DNA from: Ignavibacteriae bacterium HGW-Ignavibacteriae-1
Lineage (GTDB): Bacteria; Bacteroidota; Ignavibacteria; Kapaibacteriales; UBA2268
Length of the DNA stretch: 64,000 nt
Reading direction: 5' to 3'
NCBI GenBank assembly: GCA_002839825.1
Contig: PGYU01000003.1
Span: forward strand, 1 to 64,000
The notes under the pieces were generated by a model, which was not told the origin of the DNA, ran no database searches, and was given only the letters and a program-made list of their open reading frames with translations. The position numbers were made by a program, and so were the translations under genes. Positions within the stretch are counted from its first letter, which is position 1; each line of letters opens with the position of its first letter. Positions 1-8,409 of this stretch are shown in pieces.

Positions 1-7
1 ACCTTTT

Positions 8-295
8 TCATAATTTCACTCCAATGATTGTTATATCATCAATTTGGTTTCTGTCACCTTGGTGCTTCGTAAGTTCTTGCTCAAGAAGCTGTTGTTGTTC
101 TGATAGCGGCTTATCGGCGATTGACTCAAGTAAAGACAAAAAGTGGCGTGAGGCATACTTTTTGCCGGCTTCGTTCATCTTTGGTAGTTCGTTCAGCAGT
201 GAATCAATCCTCTGTTGTCCTTGAACTTGAGATAAAACAATTTGATTACTGAGTAATAAAATTGAAAACAGTAGCAATGTAAATCTTAATCTCAT
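8..295 (-). pseudogene. Remnant of a TPR/SpoIIE-type phosphatase (internal deletion)
   Basis: A 95-codon frame with a signal peptide (about residues 1-22, cleavage near LSQ). The next stretch, QRIDSLLNELPKM, resembles the start of the TPR region of secreted TPR-SpoIIE signalling proteins. From about residue 41 (NEAGKKY) to the end it resembles the extreme C-terminus of a PP2C/SpoIIE serine phosphatase, closing with QIDDITIIGVKL; DDIT is a metal-binding motif of that fold. The whole middle (TPRs, transmembrane/coiled coil, most of the phosphatase domain) is absent, so catalysis is not possible. The reading frame is intact across the joint near base 175. I infer an in-frame internal deletion, or an assembly collapse; a short real secreted protein cannot be excluded. 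No neighbour overlaps it. Confidence 0.55.
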
Positions 296-500
296 AAATT
301 CTCATACTCCAATCAAATTTATTCAACTTACAAATGTAAGAAAGGAAACTATTCAATCCTAATAAAATCAGCAATTATTATATTAAATAATTTTCATTTT
401 TGGAGATTTGGGAGAAAAATTTATGTGAAAGACGCATTTGGGCTATATTTTCATCTAACATTGAGTAAGTGTTAATCATGCTTAACAGTTATATAAAACA

Positions 501-524
501 AAAAGGGAGCTATTGCTCCCTTTT
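501..524 (-). terminator. Rho-independent terminator of the aminotransferase-pckA operon
   Basis: Perfect 10-bp inverted repeat AAAAGGGAGC / GCTCCCTTTT with a 4-nt loop. It lies about 20 bp beyond the pckA stop and, read on the minus strand, continues into a T-rich run. Confidence 0.85.
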
Positions 525-544
525 AAACTTCGACTAAAAATGCT

Positions 545-2200
545 TTATTGCTTTTTGTCTATCCGAGTTGGTCCTGCGTTCCGAACTGAATCGGGACAAC
601 CTTCCGCAAATAGTTTGAAATTCTCAATATAACGTGCGGCAAGACTGTCGTATTTGTTCCAGTACTCATCTTTATTGCCCCAAGCATTTGATGGTTCCAA
701 TACGTCTTCGGGTACTTCAGGACATGATAGTGGCACTTTGAATCCGAATACTTTATCAGTTCTGTATTCTGCATTATCCAACTTGCCGTCAAGTGCAGCA
801 TTGAGTAAATTTCTGGTATGACGAATGCTGATACGCTTGCCGACGCCAAATTTGCCACCTACCCAGCCGGTATTGACTAACCAACATTTTGTGTCGTGCA
901 TTTCCATTTTCTTACGAAGCAAATCAGCATAGTAAAACGGATGATGCACCATAAATGGAGCTCCAAAACAAGCGCTGAAAGTGATTTCGGGCTCGATGCC
1001 AAGTCCGATTTCAGTTCCGGCAATTTTAGAAGTATAACCACTGATGAAATGATACATGGCTTGTTCCATGTCTAATAGTGCAATAGGAGGCAAAACACCG
1101 GTCGCATCGCAAGTTAGGAAAATAATATTTTTCGGATGCGAATAAGCCATCTTTTCTTCAACCACATTTGGAATGAAATCCAATGGATATGATGCGCGAG
1201 TATTTTCAGTCAATCTATCGTCATCGAGGTCAATTTTGCGAGTAGCATTGTCATAGACTACATTTTCTAAAATTGTTCCGAAACGTTTTGTACAATCGTG
1301 AATTTGCGGTTCGTGTTCAGCGGAAAGTCTGATAACTTTTGCATAGCATCCACCTTCAAAATTGAACACACCTGAATCGCTCCAACCGTGTTCGTCATCA
1401 CCAATTAGTTGGCGATTAGGGTCAGCAGATAAAGTAGTCTTACCTGTGCCCGATAGCCCAAAAAATAGAGCCACATCTTGCATTTTGCCAACATTTGCCG
1501 AGCAATGCATCGCCATAACGTCTTTTAATGGCAACAAGTAATTCATCACTGTAAATACCGATTTTTTGATTTCGCCACCATAACTTGAGCCAAGTACAAG
1601 CCCTATACGCGCAGCAAAGTTCAGCACAATCGCTGTTTCGCTTCTTGTTCCGTCAATTCTTGGGTCGCAGCTAAATTTAGGAGCAGCAATCATCGTAAAT
1701 TCGGGAATGTGCTTTTTGTATTCATCGCGAGACTTGGGCAAAATGAACATATTGCGAGCAAAAAGACTTTGCCAAGCATGAGTAGTTATAATTCTGACAG
1801 GAAGTTTGTAATCGGGGTCTGCCCCTGCATAACAATCCTGCACAAAAAGTTCCTCGCCTTCGAGAAATGCTTGTAATCTGGAGAATAAAACTCCAAATTT
1901 TTCGGCTGAATAAGGACGATTATACACACCCCACCAAATGTTATCATGATTTTCGGATTCGCTGACGATAAACTTATCGTTTGCAGCGCGAGCCGTCCAT
2001 TTACCGGTATGAACCACGAGTGGACCACCATCGGTAACGTGTGCTTCGCCACGGAAGACTGATTCCTCGTACAATGCCGAAGCCGGCAAATTCCAAAAAA
2101 CTCTGTCGAGATTTATAAGACCGTTATTGCTTAATTTATAGTCGGACGCAAGTTCGCCGGCTTGTTTTACTGCAGGAGTATCAAATTCTAAATATTTCAT
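545..2200 (-). CDS. pckA: Phosphoenolpyruvate carboxykinase (ATP)
   Basis: Converts oxaloacetate plus ATP to PEP, CO2 and ADP (EC 4.1.1.49), the entry to gluconeogenesis or, reversed, an anaplerotic CO2-fixing step; cytosolic. The kinase-1a P-loop GLSGTGKTTLSADPNR lies near residue 248, followed by the kinase-2/metal motif LIGDDEHGW. The substrate-binding region AARIGLVLGSSYGGE and the YPLDFIPN segment are present. Length (551 aa) is slightly above the usual 530-540. I place the start at the ATG at 2200, whose ATGA overlaps the stop of the upstream aminotransferase by 4 bp and follows an AGGGA ribosome site; a TTG two codons earlier is a weaker choice. The two genes are therefore translationally coupled, and the upstream enzyme may feed oxaloacetate from aspartate to this one. 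Confidence 0.97.
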   Translation of the reverse strand: MKYLEFDTPAVKQAGELASDYKLSNNGLINLDRVFWNLPASALYEESVFRGEAHVTDGGPLVVHTGKWTARAANDKFIVSESENHDNIWWGVYNRPYSAEKFGVLFSRLQAFLEGEELFVQDCYAGADPDYKLPVRIITTHAWQSLFARNMFILPKSRDEYKKHIPEFTMIAAPKFSCDPRIDGTRSETAIVLNFAARIGLVLGSSYGGEIKKSVFTVMNYLLPLKDVMAMHCSANVGKMQDVALFFGLSGTGKTTLSADPNRQLIGDDEHGWSDSGVFNFEGGCYAKVIRLSAEHEPQIHDCTKRFGTILENVVYDNATRKIDLDDDRLTENTRASYPLDFIPNVVEEKMAYSHPKNIIFLTCDATGVLPPIALLDMEQAMYHFISGYTSKIAGTEIGLGIEPEITFSACFGAPFMVHHPFYYADLLRKKMEMHDTKCWLVNTGWVGGKFGVGKRISIRHTRNLLNAALDGKLDNAEYRTDKVFGFKVPLSCPEVPEDVLEPSNAWGNKDEYWNKYDSLAARYIENFKLFAEGCPDSVRNAGPTRIDKKQ

Positions 2201-3414
2201 AACCAATCCCTCACTAATTTTCGTTCACCAATATATAATTCGTTTGGAGCATTGGGGTCCAAAGCCCATTTTATTCTTTCAATTCCTTCAGTAATTTCAC
2301 GTACCGTTCCACATGTTGATAGTCTGAGGAAGCCGTCTAAGCCAAATTCGATTCCGGGCATAGTAAGAACTCTCACTTTGTCCAATAAAAATTTGGATAA
2401 TTTGGTGGAGTCTTTTTGATAATAGCTGAAATCTGCGAAGCAATAGAATGTACCGTCCGGCTTGTATGCTTTCACGCCGTCAAAGGAATTGAGCCTATCC
2501 ATCATAATATTTCTGTTATTTTCCAAAGTCAATCGTAGGCTTTCGACTGAAGATTGTACTCCATTTATAGCTGCAACTGCTGCTATTTGTGTAATCGCTG
2601 ACGGACCTGATGTCTGATGTGCCTGAATGTTGGTCATAGCTTCAATCAATCTTTTATTTCCAACAGCCCAACCAATTCTGAAACCGGTCATAGCATATTG
2701 CTTAGAAACGCCGTTAATTACGATTAACTTAGAATTTTCCGAAGTATCCTTGGCGTAATTATAGCAATTAAGCGGCTTTTTTCCATCGAAAATCAAACGA
2801 TGGTAGATATCATCCATAATCAACCAAATGCTGCGTTGTTCGCAAAATTCGACTATTTCCGCGATGAATTTTTCGGGATACATCGCCCCTGTCGGGTTGT
2901 TGGGGCTATTGATGATGATACATTTTGTATATGAAGTTACTCTTTGTTCGATGTCTTGCAAACGCGGGTAAAAGGAACCGTCTTCGGCATGAACAGGCAC
3001 CGGAACACCGCCGATGAGTTTCACCATTTCCGGATAACTAACCCAATACGGCGCCGGGAAGATGACTTCTTCTTGGGGGTTGAGAATAGCCTGGAGTGCA
3101 ACCATGATTGATTGCTTTGCTCCGCTCGAAGCTATAATATTTTCGGGCTCGACTTTTCGGTTATAAAATTCTTCGGTGTACCTGATTATTGCTTTTTTGA
3201 GGGCTGGAATGCCATCAGCAGGGGTATAACGGATTTCCCCTGAATTGACAAATCCGGCAACTGCCATTAATGCTTCAACGGGTGCTTTTGTTTTAGGTTC
3301 GCCGCCACCGAGATGAATAACCGGTTCTCCTTTTTGTTTCAGGATTGCAGCCATCTCATTCAACTTGAGAGTAGCCGATACACTGACTGATTTTCCGATT
3401 AAACTTAAACTCAT
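2197..3414 (-). CDS. Pyridoxal-phosphate aminotransferase, class I (aspartate aminotransferase type)
   Basis: Fold-type I PLP enzyme of about 405 residues. Seen: a GGGEPKTKAP segment in the place of the usual GEPDFxTP motif, the SSGAKQ cofactor phosphate loop near 97, SPNNPTGAMY near 170, the D201-D202-x-Y cofactor-binding pair, and the PLP lysine K238 in SKQYAMTGFRIGW. This pattern is typical of AspB/AspC-like aspartate or aspartate/prephenate aminotransferases, which transfer the aspartate amino group to 2-oxoglutarate giving oxaloacetate and glutamate. Substrate specificity cannot be fixed from sequence alone. A good ribosome site (AAAGG) lies about 8 nt before the ATG. It is the first gene of a two-gene operon and overlaps pckA by 4 bp. 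Confidence 0.93.
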   Translation of the reverse strand: MSLSLIGKSVSVSATLKLNEMAAILKQKGEPVIHLGGGEPKTKAPVEALMAVAGFVNSGEIRYTPADGIPALKKAIIRYTEEFYNRKVEPENIIASSGAKQSIMVALQAILNPQEEVIFPAPYWVSYPEMVKLIGGVPVPVHAEDGSFYPRLQDIEQRVTSYTKCIIINSPNNPTGAMYPEKFIAEIVEFCEQRSIWLIMDDIYHRLIFDGKKPLNCYNYAKDTSENSKLIVINGVSKQYAMTGFRIGWAVGNKRLIEAMTNIQAHQTSGPSAITQIAAVAAINGVQSSVESLRLTLENNRNIMMDRLNSFDGVKAYKPDGTFYCFADFSYYQKDSTKLSKFLLDKVRVLTMPGIEFGLDGFLRLSTCGTVREITEGIERIKWALDPNAPNELYIGERKLVRDWL

Positions 3415-3720
3415 TGTTTACCTTTGTTTAATGTGAATTTAATTAAAAACATACAATTAAAATGAAAATTTTTTATAAAATCATTTTTTAAAATACAAAC
3501 TTACCGAAAAATTAGATATTATGTCACAATAAAAAAACATTTTTGATGTATTATGCACTTTTCATGTCACGATTTTACTAACTTAACATTCTTTTTTAGC
3601 ATAATCTAATATTTTATTTAGCTTATAGAAATATCAACAAAATAAATGAATTTGTTTTGAACAAAGGTAAATTTTTGTTAATTTTACTAAATTTGAAAAA
3701 TTATAATTGGATATTGTTTA
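3415..3720. promoter_or_regulatory. Divergent promoter region between aminotransferase-pckA and the Ig-domain T9SS protein
   Basis: 306 bp, very AT-rich, no convincing ORF. A TAnnTTTG-type -7 element faces left at 3496-3503 (CAAACTTA on the plus strand) and another faces right at 3688-3695 (TAAATTTG); neither has an exact TTTG at the proper spacing upstream. The sequence ACAAAGGTAAA occurs in opposite orientations near 3418-3428 and 3661-3671; the first copy is the ribosome site of the aminotransferase. No riboswitch or terminator is visible. Confidence 0.35.
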
Positions 3721-6486
3721 ATGAAAAAGTTCGCTACTCTATTAATATTACTAATTATTGCTTATGGTTCTGTCGAAATATATGCCACTAAAACAGGTCG
3801 TGCAACCAGAACATCTACTAGTTCTGCTGGATGTTCGGGTTCAGGTTGCCATGCAAGTGCCAAAAACGCCTCAGTTCAACTTTCAGCGACAAGCTCAAAA
3901 GGGAACTTTATCTTCAAACCTGAAGAATCTGCTTCAATTACTATTAAAGTAGCACATTCTACCGCTGCAGGAGCAGGAGTAAATGCTGCAATTAAAACTT
4001 CTATAACCGGTGAAGATAACACTGGAACAATCAGCGCCGGTAGCGGTACAAAAACAATCGGTGGTGAAATAACTCATTCCAGCCCCAAAGAAATGTCCAA
4101 TGGATACACTGAATTTGATTTCTCGTGGAAAGCCCCTAAAGTACCCGGGAAATATTACTTGAGAGCTGTCGGTTGCGGAGTAGATTTAGATGACAAAGCT
4201 CAAAACTCTGAACAATGGAATTGGATGGAACCTATAGAAGTGATTGTCAAAGGCATGACTATCACCGAGCCAAAAAACGGTATGGATTTTTGTGTAAACG
4301 AAAAAGCCTATATACGATGGACTTTAGCCGGCATAACTCATGTCAATATCGAGCTATCGAGTGATGGTGGCAACTCATGGACATTTATGATTGTTAGCAA
4401 TTTCAATGCTGTTGGTGGCGTTTATGTGTGGGATGTTCCGGCGGGTTTTACTCAAGGTGACAATTACAAAATTAAGATTTCTGATGTTAATGATGCTACG
4501 GTTTCGACAATATCGGATAGATTTGGAATTTACGGGAATTTCACTATTACAAAAGAGCCGATTCCGGCAACATTATGTATAGGTGATGATTATACGATGT
4601 GGGTCGAAGTGACAGGCACTGGTGTGAAGTACCAATGGAGAAAAGACGGGCATCCAATCCCGGGAGCTACTGATTCGGTTTACACAATTAAAAATATTCA
4701 AGCTAATGGCGACGGACATTATGGAGTGCTGCTTAGTTCCTCATGCAACATAATCATGCCGACTAAAGATGCTGAAATTCTTGTCCGACCAAGCACCAAA
4801 ATTCTCCAACAACCTTCTTCATATACTGCATGTATTGGTGAAGAGGTCGCCTTTTACGTCGAAGCTGATGGATATTCGGTAACATACCAATGGTATAAAA
4901 ATAATTCTGAAATTAAAGATGCAAAAAGCAATTCATATGTAATCACTGCTGTTCGAGGCGAAGACGTTGGCGATTACACTTGTAAGGTGACAGGATATTG
5001 CGGGACACCGATAACAACTACTGTTGCTAAATTAGTTTTGAACAGCGCCCCAACTTTGACGAAACATCCGGTCTCGCAAACTTTATGCGAAAAGCAGAAC
5101 CTTACTCTTAGCGTTACAGCAACAGGACTTGAACTAATCTACACTTGGTATCATAATGGCAGTAAAATTGGTACAAATAGCGCTAATTTGTCTATTACAA
5201 ATCTAACACCTTCGAACGCCGGTGAATATTATTGCGAAGTCAGAAATTCTTGCGGCAAAATCGAAAGTAATAAAGCTACAATTAAAGTTGACCCACTGCC
5301 AAAAATTACATCGCAAACAAATATCCAGCAAGTTGTTGTAGGCGAAACGGTTACATTACGCGTCACTGCCGAAGATGCAGATTCGTACCAATGGTATAAA
5401 AACAATGTTAAAATCGAGGGCGCTAACACACCGGAATATATCATTGAAAATTCCGAAGAAGATGACAGTGGCGATTATCAGTGTCGCTTGAAAAATGAGT
5501 GTGGTGAAGTAAGCTCGATTATCATTAAAGTGTCGGTATTATTGCCTCAACCCGGTGCAAGAATGAAATATGCTGTATCGAATATCAATTTTGACGTAAT
5601 TCCATTGGGCTACGAACTTGATACAAATACATTTATAATTCATAATGTTGGCGATGCGGATTTATTGATTGATAGCATCAGAATTGGCGGACTGAACATT
5701 GACCAATTTGAGATACTCGCACCCGGAGATTCGGTGACAATACTGCCGAATGATTCTTTAGCATTATCGGTAAAATGCACTCCGACTATGTCAGGTTCCA
5801 TTTCTGCACATCTTAAATTCTTTACGAATTCGATTACAGATGCCGGATTATTCAACCTTTATTCATTCGGAGGAATATTCCATGTCATTTCAAACAGGAA
5901 ATCAGTATTTTTCGGGACACTCGAAATAAGCGAATCAGACACACGTGAATTCACATTGCTTAACCAAAGCAATTACAAAGTCAAAGTCGTTGATATAGTG
6001 ATGGAATGTAATGGTGAAGAAAGCTCATTTGAGTTGACGCAACCGACATTGCCGTTCACAATTGACGAATCATCATTGGAATATATCACAATGACATTTT
6101 CGCCGAAATACGAAGGTGAAATTGATTGTCAAGCATATTTTGTATTCGAGCGCATTGACAGCTTAGTGCAAGTAGAATTCTTGGGCAACGGCTTGCCGAC
6201 AAGTGTAGAAGATTGGAGCAACTTAACGCTATTATTCCCGAATCCTGCAACCGATTACATTGAAATAAATTATCCCGATGGATTAGGGGTTGATAGTTCC
6301 CCCTCTAATAAGAGGGGGTTAGGGGGTGTTAATATATTCAACACGCTTGGTGAATGTGTAATTACCACTCCTCACCCTTCGACAGGCTCAGATAGCGGGA
6401 ATTTAAGAATAGATATTTCGCATCTTGCTCATGGTGTTTACTTCGTCAAAATCGGGGAGAAGGTACAGATATTTGTGAAGGAATAA
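3721..6486 (+). CDS. Secreted multi-Ig-domain protein with T9SS type A sorting domain
   Basis: 921 residues. A signal peptide (1-22) is followed by a region with C38-x4-CH44 (CSGSGCH), like the Cys/His motif of the Reeler-like choice-of-anchor V module. About residues 178-272 form a beta-sandwich of the ITEPKNG...W type, then four Ig-like domains run from about 275 to 605, each with the YxWYKNG...GxYxC pattern. An ASH-like beta domain (about 615-820) and a C-terminal T9SS sorting domain (about 828-921, FPNPATDYIEINY ... GVYFVKIGEKVQIFVKE) complete it. T9SS substrates are exported across the outer membrane and attached to the surface or released. Adhesion or surface binding is likely; the ligand is unknown. 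Two loops of the sorting domain hold repeat-derived inserts (6299-6318 and 6375-6391). Confidence 0.85.
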   Translation: MKKFATLLILLIIAYGSVEIYATKTGRATRTSTSSAGCSGSGCHASAKNASVQLSATSSKGNFIFKPEESASITIKVAHSTAAGAGVNAAIKTSITGEDNTGTISAGSGTKTIGGEITHSSPKEMSNGYTEFDFSWKAPKVPGKYYLRAVGCGVDLDDKAQNSEQWNWMEPIEVIVKGMTITEPKNGMDFCVNEKAYIRWTLAGITHVNIELSSDGGNSWTFMIVSNFNAVGGVYVWDVPAGFTQGDNYKIKISDVNDATVSTISDRFGIYGNFTITKEPIPATLCIGDDYTMWVEVTGTGVKYQWRKDGHPIPGATDSVYTIKNIQANGDGHYGVLLSSSCNIIMPTKDAEILVRPSTKILQQPSSYTACIGEEVAFYVEADGYSVTYQWYKNNSEIKDAKSNSYVITAVRGEDVGDYTCKVTGYCGTPITTTVAKLVLNSAPTLTKHPVSQTLCEKQNLTLSVTATGLELIYTWYHNGSKIGTNSANLSITNLTPSNAGEYYCEVRNSCGKIESNKATIKVDPLPKITSQTNIQQVVVGETVTLRVTAEDADSYQWYKNNVKIEGANTPEYIIENSEEDDSGDYQCRLKNECGEVSSIIIKVSVLLPQPGARMKYAVSNINFDVIPLGYELDTNTFIIHNVGDADLLIDSIRIGGLNIDQFEILAPGDSVTILPNDSLALSVKCTPTMSGSISAHLKFFTNSITDAGLFNLYSFGGIFHVISNRKSVFFGTLEISESDTREFTLLNQSNYKVKVVDIVMECNGEESSFELTQPTLPFTIDESSLEYITMTFSPKYEGEIDCQAYFVFERIDSLVQVEFLGNGLPTSVEDWSNLTLLFPNPATDYIEINYPDGLGVDSSPSNKRGLGGVNIFNTLGECVITTPHPSTGSDSGNLRIDISHLAHGVYFVKIGEKVQIFVKE
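6299..6318. repeat. Palindromic repeat inside the T9SS sorting domain (loop 1)
   Basis: CCCCCTCT-AATA-AGAGGGGG, perfect 8-bp arms, followed by TTAGGGGG. It is translated in frame as SPSNKRGLGG between two beta strands of the sorting domain. Confidence 0.7.
6375..6391. repeat. CCCTTCGACAGGCTCAG repeat inside the T9SS sorting domain (loop 2)
   Basis: 17 bp matching a short interspersed motif I recall as common in many bacterial genomes. It is preceded by CTCA, is translated as HPSTGSDSG, and lies in the second loop of the sorting domain, directly after the LGECV strand. Confidence 0.6.
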
Positions 6487-6495
6487 GCCACAAAA

Positions 6496-7251
6496 TCACT
6501 TCGCTCGGCAAGGGCAAATTAGCTTCTTAGTTTCATCAGAAATTGTAAATTCAGCGAATGGTTCGAAATCTCGGACCATTTGCTTTATTTTATCGTATCC
6601 TTTGTTGGCACCATCAGTATTTCGCATCCAATAGTCATATGCTTCGTCGTTGTCATAATCACAAAATTGCTTCAATATTGATGCCGAAACATAGCCAGAT
6701 TGATGCCATCCGTTCCAACAATGGAAATAGATTGGTCCCTCGTTTTTGCGATTGATAACATCATACACCATCTGAATGATTTGCTTGATTTCAGTGTTTG
6801 TATTGCCCGTAATCTGGTGGTAATTTAGTGTGTTGCCGTTGGCTTCGAGTTGTTTTTCGGACGAATCATAATTTTTGGAATAAAGATAGACAGCATCAGA
6901 GAAGCCTTCGATGCACAAATTCATCATACCGTCGGGAGGTAGCGGATTGTGATTGTCGCGTTTGGCGGAATTGTGGTAGTAGTTATTTGCACCGCCACGA
7001 TAGGCAACGCCATGCAATATGGGACGCATATTTCGTGTACCGTATAATTCGGGGTGCCCGTTGCCGAAATTGTCCGTGATTTTCTCGTCCGTGCAATTCA
7101 CCTTATATCGCTCGGAATAGTAATGAACTTGCTCGTCCAAAGATTTCATAGTTTCCATTTGCGCTTGAACGCCGATGAAGCCCATGAACACAAGTAAAAT
7201 CGGTAAAAGTATGAATTTTAAGTTTTTCGGTACGAAATATCTATTTTGCAT
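6496..7251 (-). CDS. Secreted tyrosine-phosphatase-like protein lacking the CX5R arginine
   Basis: 251 residues with an N-terminal signal or anchor (hydrophobic 11-30, ending VQAQ). The segment VAYRGGANNYYHN near 83 and IYFHCWNGWHQSGY near 174-187 resemble the substrate loop and P-loop of the dual-specificity phosphatase fold. In active enzymes the P-loop is H-C-x5-R; here H177-C178 is followed by Q184 instead of Arg. It may be a pseudophosphatase, or belong to a family with a different anion-binding chemistry. The stop lies 9 bp from the convergent stop of the upstream Ig-domain gene, and the start is 129 bp past the next gene on this strand, with a terminator between them, so it is probably transcribed alone. 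The fold assignment is moderate; the substitution is directly seen. Confidence 0.55.
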   Translation of the reverse strand: MQNRYFVPKNLKFILLPILLVFMGFIGVQAQMETMKSLDEQVHYYSERYKVNCTDEKITDNFGNGHPELYGTRNMRPILHGVAYRGGANNYYHNSAKRDNHNPLPPDGMMNLCIEGFSDAVYLYSKNYDSSEKQLEANGNTLNYHQITGNTNTEIKQIIQMVYDVINRKNEGPIYFHCWNGWHQSGYVSASILKQFCDYDNDEAYDYWMRNTDGANKGYDKIKQMVRDFEPFAEFTISDETKKLICPCRAK

Positions 7252-7321
7252 TTTAAGAATCCTCTATTTAAAGCTAATTTACACGAAGCAAGATGAATAT
7301 GATTTTATGAACAGTTTCAAG

Positions 7322-7355
7322 CAAAAACAAAAAGCTGCCTCAGAGAAGCAGCTTT
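7322..7355 (-). terminator. Rho-independent terminator
   Basis: AAAGCTGC / GCAGCTTT with a 9-nt loop and, on the minus strand, a following TTTTTGTTTTT tract. It ends transcription of the DUF5602-like lipoprotein gene. Confidence 0.85.
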
Positions 7356-7380
7356 CTATTATAAAATCTATACAAGATGA

Positions 7381-8145
7381 TTACTTATATTCAGTCATAC
7401 CGCTCAATTTCACAATATATTCTTTTGTTGATTCGTTGAAAGTAATATTCAATTTAGACGGATACCATCCTGCAGCCGGGTATTTCGCAGGCTTTTTGAT
7501 AGCTTTGTCCAAATTTGGCTTCGTTTTCAAATATTCTATTGTTATCATAGGCTCGTAGAAGTGCATCTTGCCGTCGTAATAGCCATAAATGAAAGTTTCG
7601 GTAAAAGTACCGCCATTGATTTCTGGTGAAGTCATATCAATAGCATGAAGCCCCATCTTGGGGATAACAACACTTGGCGGAGGCACCATATACCCTTCGG
7701 CTATGTAATCAGCTTCCGGCATTTTGTGAGCTTTAGCAGAATCCTCTCCCATACCGGAGATACCGTCACGAGTTACTTCGTCAATCATATAAAAATGCAT
7801 GTCGAAGTGTGGGACATCATAAATCCCCGGTGGTTCGTGCCCCATTGGGTTCCAATCAACTGTAATATGCTTTACATTTGTTGGTCCGGCTTGAGCAGGA
7901 ACGGGTAAAACCAATTCGGACATTTGATCTCCAAGCCCGTCCAAAGAAGTTTGGCTGAAAACAATTCCAATCGAAGCAGGATTGCCCGAATTGTCCAATT
8001 CTACGAAACTTTTGGCATTCCCATTTCCGAGTGCTTTAGTTTCGGAATAAAATGTTCCGGCTTTAGAAGTATTGGTGGCATCATCGGAACATGAAACCAA
8101 AACAATTGCGAATAACGCAATAAGTGATAAAATCAATCTATACAT
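7381..8145 (-). CDS. Lipoprotein, DUF5602/TTHB210-like
   Basis: 254 residues. A lipobox (VSC at about 17-19) followed by SDD indicates an SPII lipoprotein. The core has HITVDWNPMGHEPPGIY-DVPHFDMHFYMI, a His-rich beta segment I associate with the DUF5602 (TTHB210-like) family. The function of that family is unknown. The clustered His residues (H-x-P-P ... H-F-D-x-H) suggest metal binding, but this is inference. It is a single gene with its own terminator downstream and a 264-bp upstream region in which I see no clear promoter. Confidence 0.6.
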   Translation of the reverse strand: MYRLILSLIALFAIVLVSCSDDATNTSKAGTFYSETKALGNGNAKSFVELDNSGNPASIGIVFSQTSLDGLGDQMSELVLPVPAQAGPTNVKHITVDWNPMGHEPPGIYDVPHFDMHFYMIDEVTRDGISGMGEDSAKAHKMPEADYIAEGYMVPPPSVVIPKMGLHAIDMTSPEINGGTFTETFIYGYYDGKMHFYEPMITIEYLKTKPNLDKAIKKPAKYPAAGWYPSKLNITFNESTKEYIVKLSGMTEYK

Positions 8146-8409
8146 AAAAGCATTCCCTTATAAAAAGTTAGACTTAACACATTTTTAACATACACAAACA
8201 TAAGAATTTTTTTAGTTTTCGCAAAAATATTTTAAAAAAAACAATCATGATATGATTTTTTTTTGCGGACAAACAATATTATTGCCTCTCACTAAATTTT
8301 TTTATGCTTGAAACTAATTTTTATTTGTTGCGTATTAAATATTTTTTTATGTTTAAAGTAAGCGTTTTTACAAATTCAATTTTTTGTTTTAAATTCAGGG
8401 AGTGTTTTT

